Source: Domibacillus indicus (GTDB taxonomy: Bacteria > Bacillota > Bacilli > Bacillales > Domibacillaceae). Taken from it: DNA of 64,000 bases. Below, one piece after another: positions 63,826 through 64,000 of this stretch. The stretch spans positions 1 to 64,000 of the forward strand of contig NZ_LAJB01000004.1 in assembly GCF_000970685.1 (NCBI RefSeq). The letters run 5' to 3'. Under the pieces are notes generated by a model. That model searched no databases, was not told where the DNA came from, and saw nothing but the letters and a program-made list of their open reading frames with translations. The translations under genes and the position numbers were made by a program. Each line of letters starts with the position of its first letter. The first letter of the stretch is position 1.

Positions 63826-64000
63826 TTAACTGTTGTTTGTTTCCTCCGCGTATTTTTTGAAGTTATTTAGGATTGCCTGCCATCCTTGTTGCTGGTACTC
63901 AACCGGATGTGTGGGTTCTGCATCAAAGGTTTCCATTACTTCAGTTTGGTTTCCTAGATTTTTAAAAGTGATTTTAACTTTTCTTCCATCACTCATACTA
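63826..64000 (-). CDS. SRPBCC/AHSA1 domain protein, C-terminal part
   Basis: The open frame runs off the window edge; only about 58 C-terminal residues are seen. Residues KVKITFKNLG and HPVEYQQQGWQAIL match the end of AHSA1-like SRPBCC proteins, which bind hydrophobic ligands or act as Hsp90-activator-like folds. Stop codon at 63826-63828. The start lies beyond 64000. Confidence 0.7.
   Translation of the reverse strand, partial: SMSDGRKVKITFKNLGNQTEVMETFDAEPTHPVEYQQQGWQAILNNFKKYAEETNNS

Overview
The window looks like chromosomal DNA of a Gram-positive, spore-forming member of the Bacillaceae. G+C is moderate, SD sequences are strong, and almost every gene has a recognisable Bacillus-type relative: YfmM-type ABC-F, TopB, YvqK-type PduO, the kip/ycs pyroglutamate operon, LplJ, YtiB-type carbonic anhydrase, QueF, and CotF/YraF-type coat genes beside AdhB. 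No phage, CRISPR array, rRNA or tRNA was seen. The only mobile-looking DNA is three short non-coding insertions.

Layout. 1-9.4 kb: Dph6-like ATP pyrophosphatase and VWA lipoprotein, ABC-F ATPase, V4R-STAS protein, CorC-type membrane protein, NlpC/P60 hydrolase, DUF2157/GDYXXLXY membrane protein. 9.6-14 kb: topB, metA, and a MtnU-type amidase divergent from a SAM riboswitch. 14-17.5 kb: a riboswitch-led methyltransferase-like gene followed closely by pabB-pabA-pabC. 17.4-28 kb: a YflT stress protein, then a YesN/YesM two-component pair, a CUT1 sugar ABC transporter, a GH2 beta-galactosidase and an RraA-family protein, with a cre-like site. 28-40 kb: a cobalamin riboswitch and a 13-gene corrinoid uptake and salvage operon (btuF, btuC, btuD-cbiZ fusion, cbiB, cobD, cobU, cobQ, cobS, cobC, a second cobU-like gene, PduO adenosyltransferase, and cblT/cblS-like genes). 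40-47.5 kb: small lipoprotein, TrhA, DUF1836, an SDR lacking its catalytic lysine, thioesterase, LysR regulator, YciI protein, secreted beta-amylase. 47.6-52.2 kb: 5-oxoprolinase operon with an IclR regulator and an NRAMP-like transporter. 52.2-64 kb: panF-yhdT, DUF1206 protein, lplJ, SH3b-amidase, large catalase, two divergent pairs of CotF-type coat genes, adhB, carbonic anhydrase, thioredoxin-like protein, queF, and the end of an SRPBCC protein.

How the genes work together. The B12 block imports corrinoids (BtuFCD), strips cobinamide to cobyric acid (CbiZ), rebuilds the nucleotide loop (CbiB, CobD, CobU, CobS, CobC) and adenosylates the cobalt (PduO). CobT is absent, and CblT/CblS-like proteins probably supply the lower ligand from scavenged alpha-ribazole. 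The lac-like block pairs sensing, import and hydrolysis of a beta-galactoside. The SAM riboswitch may place p-aminobenzoate synthesis under methionine/SAM control.

The most unusual signal is a set of three non-coding elements at about 27989-28540, 40697-40846 and 54912-55127. Each sits exactly at the 3' side of a transcription-terminator hairpin, and the whole hairpin is repeated on the far side, like a target-site duplication. Two copies have CAG..TG..GACAA terminal inverted repeats at both ends. Two nested arrays of short GGCG-type inverted repeats (37-130 and 12856-12986) are a second kind of unexplained intergenic structure.
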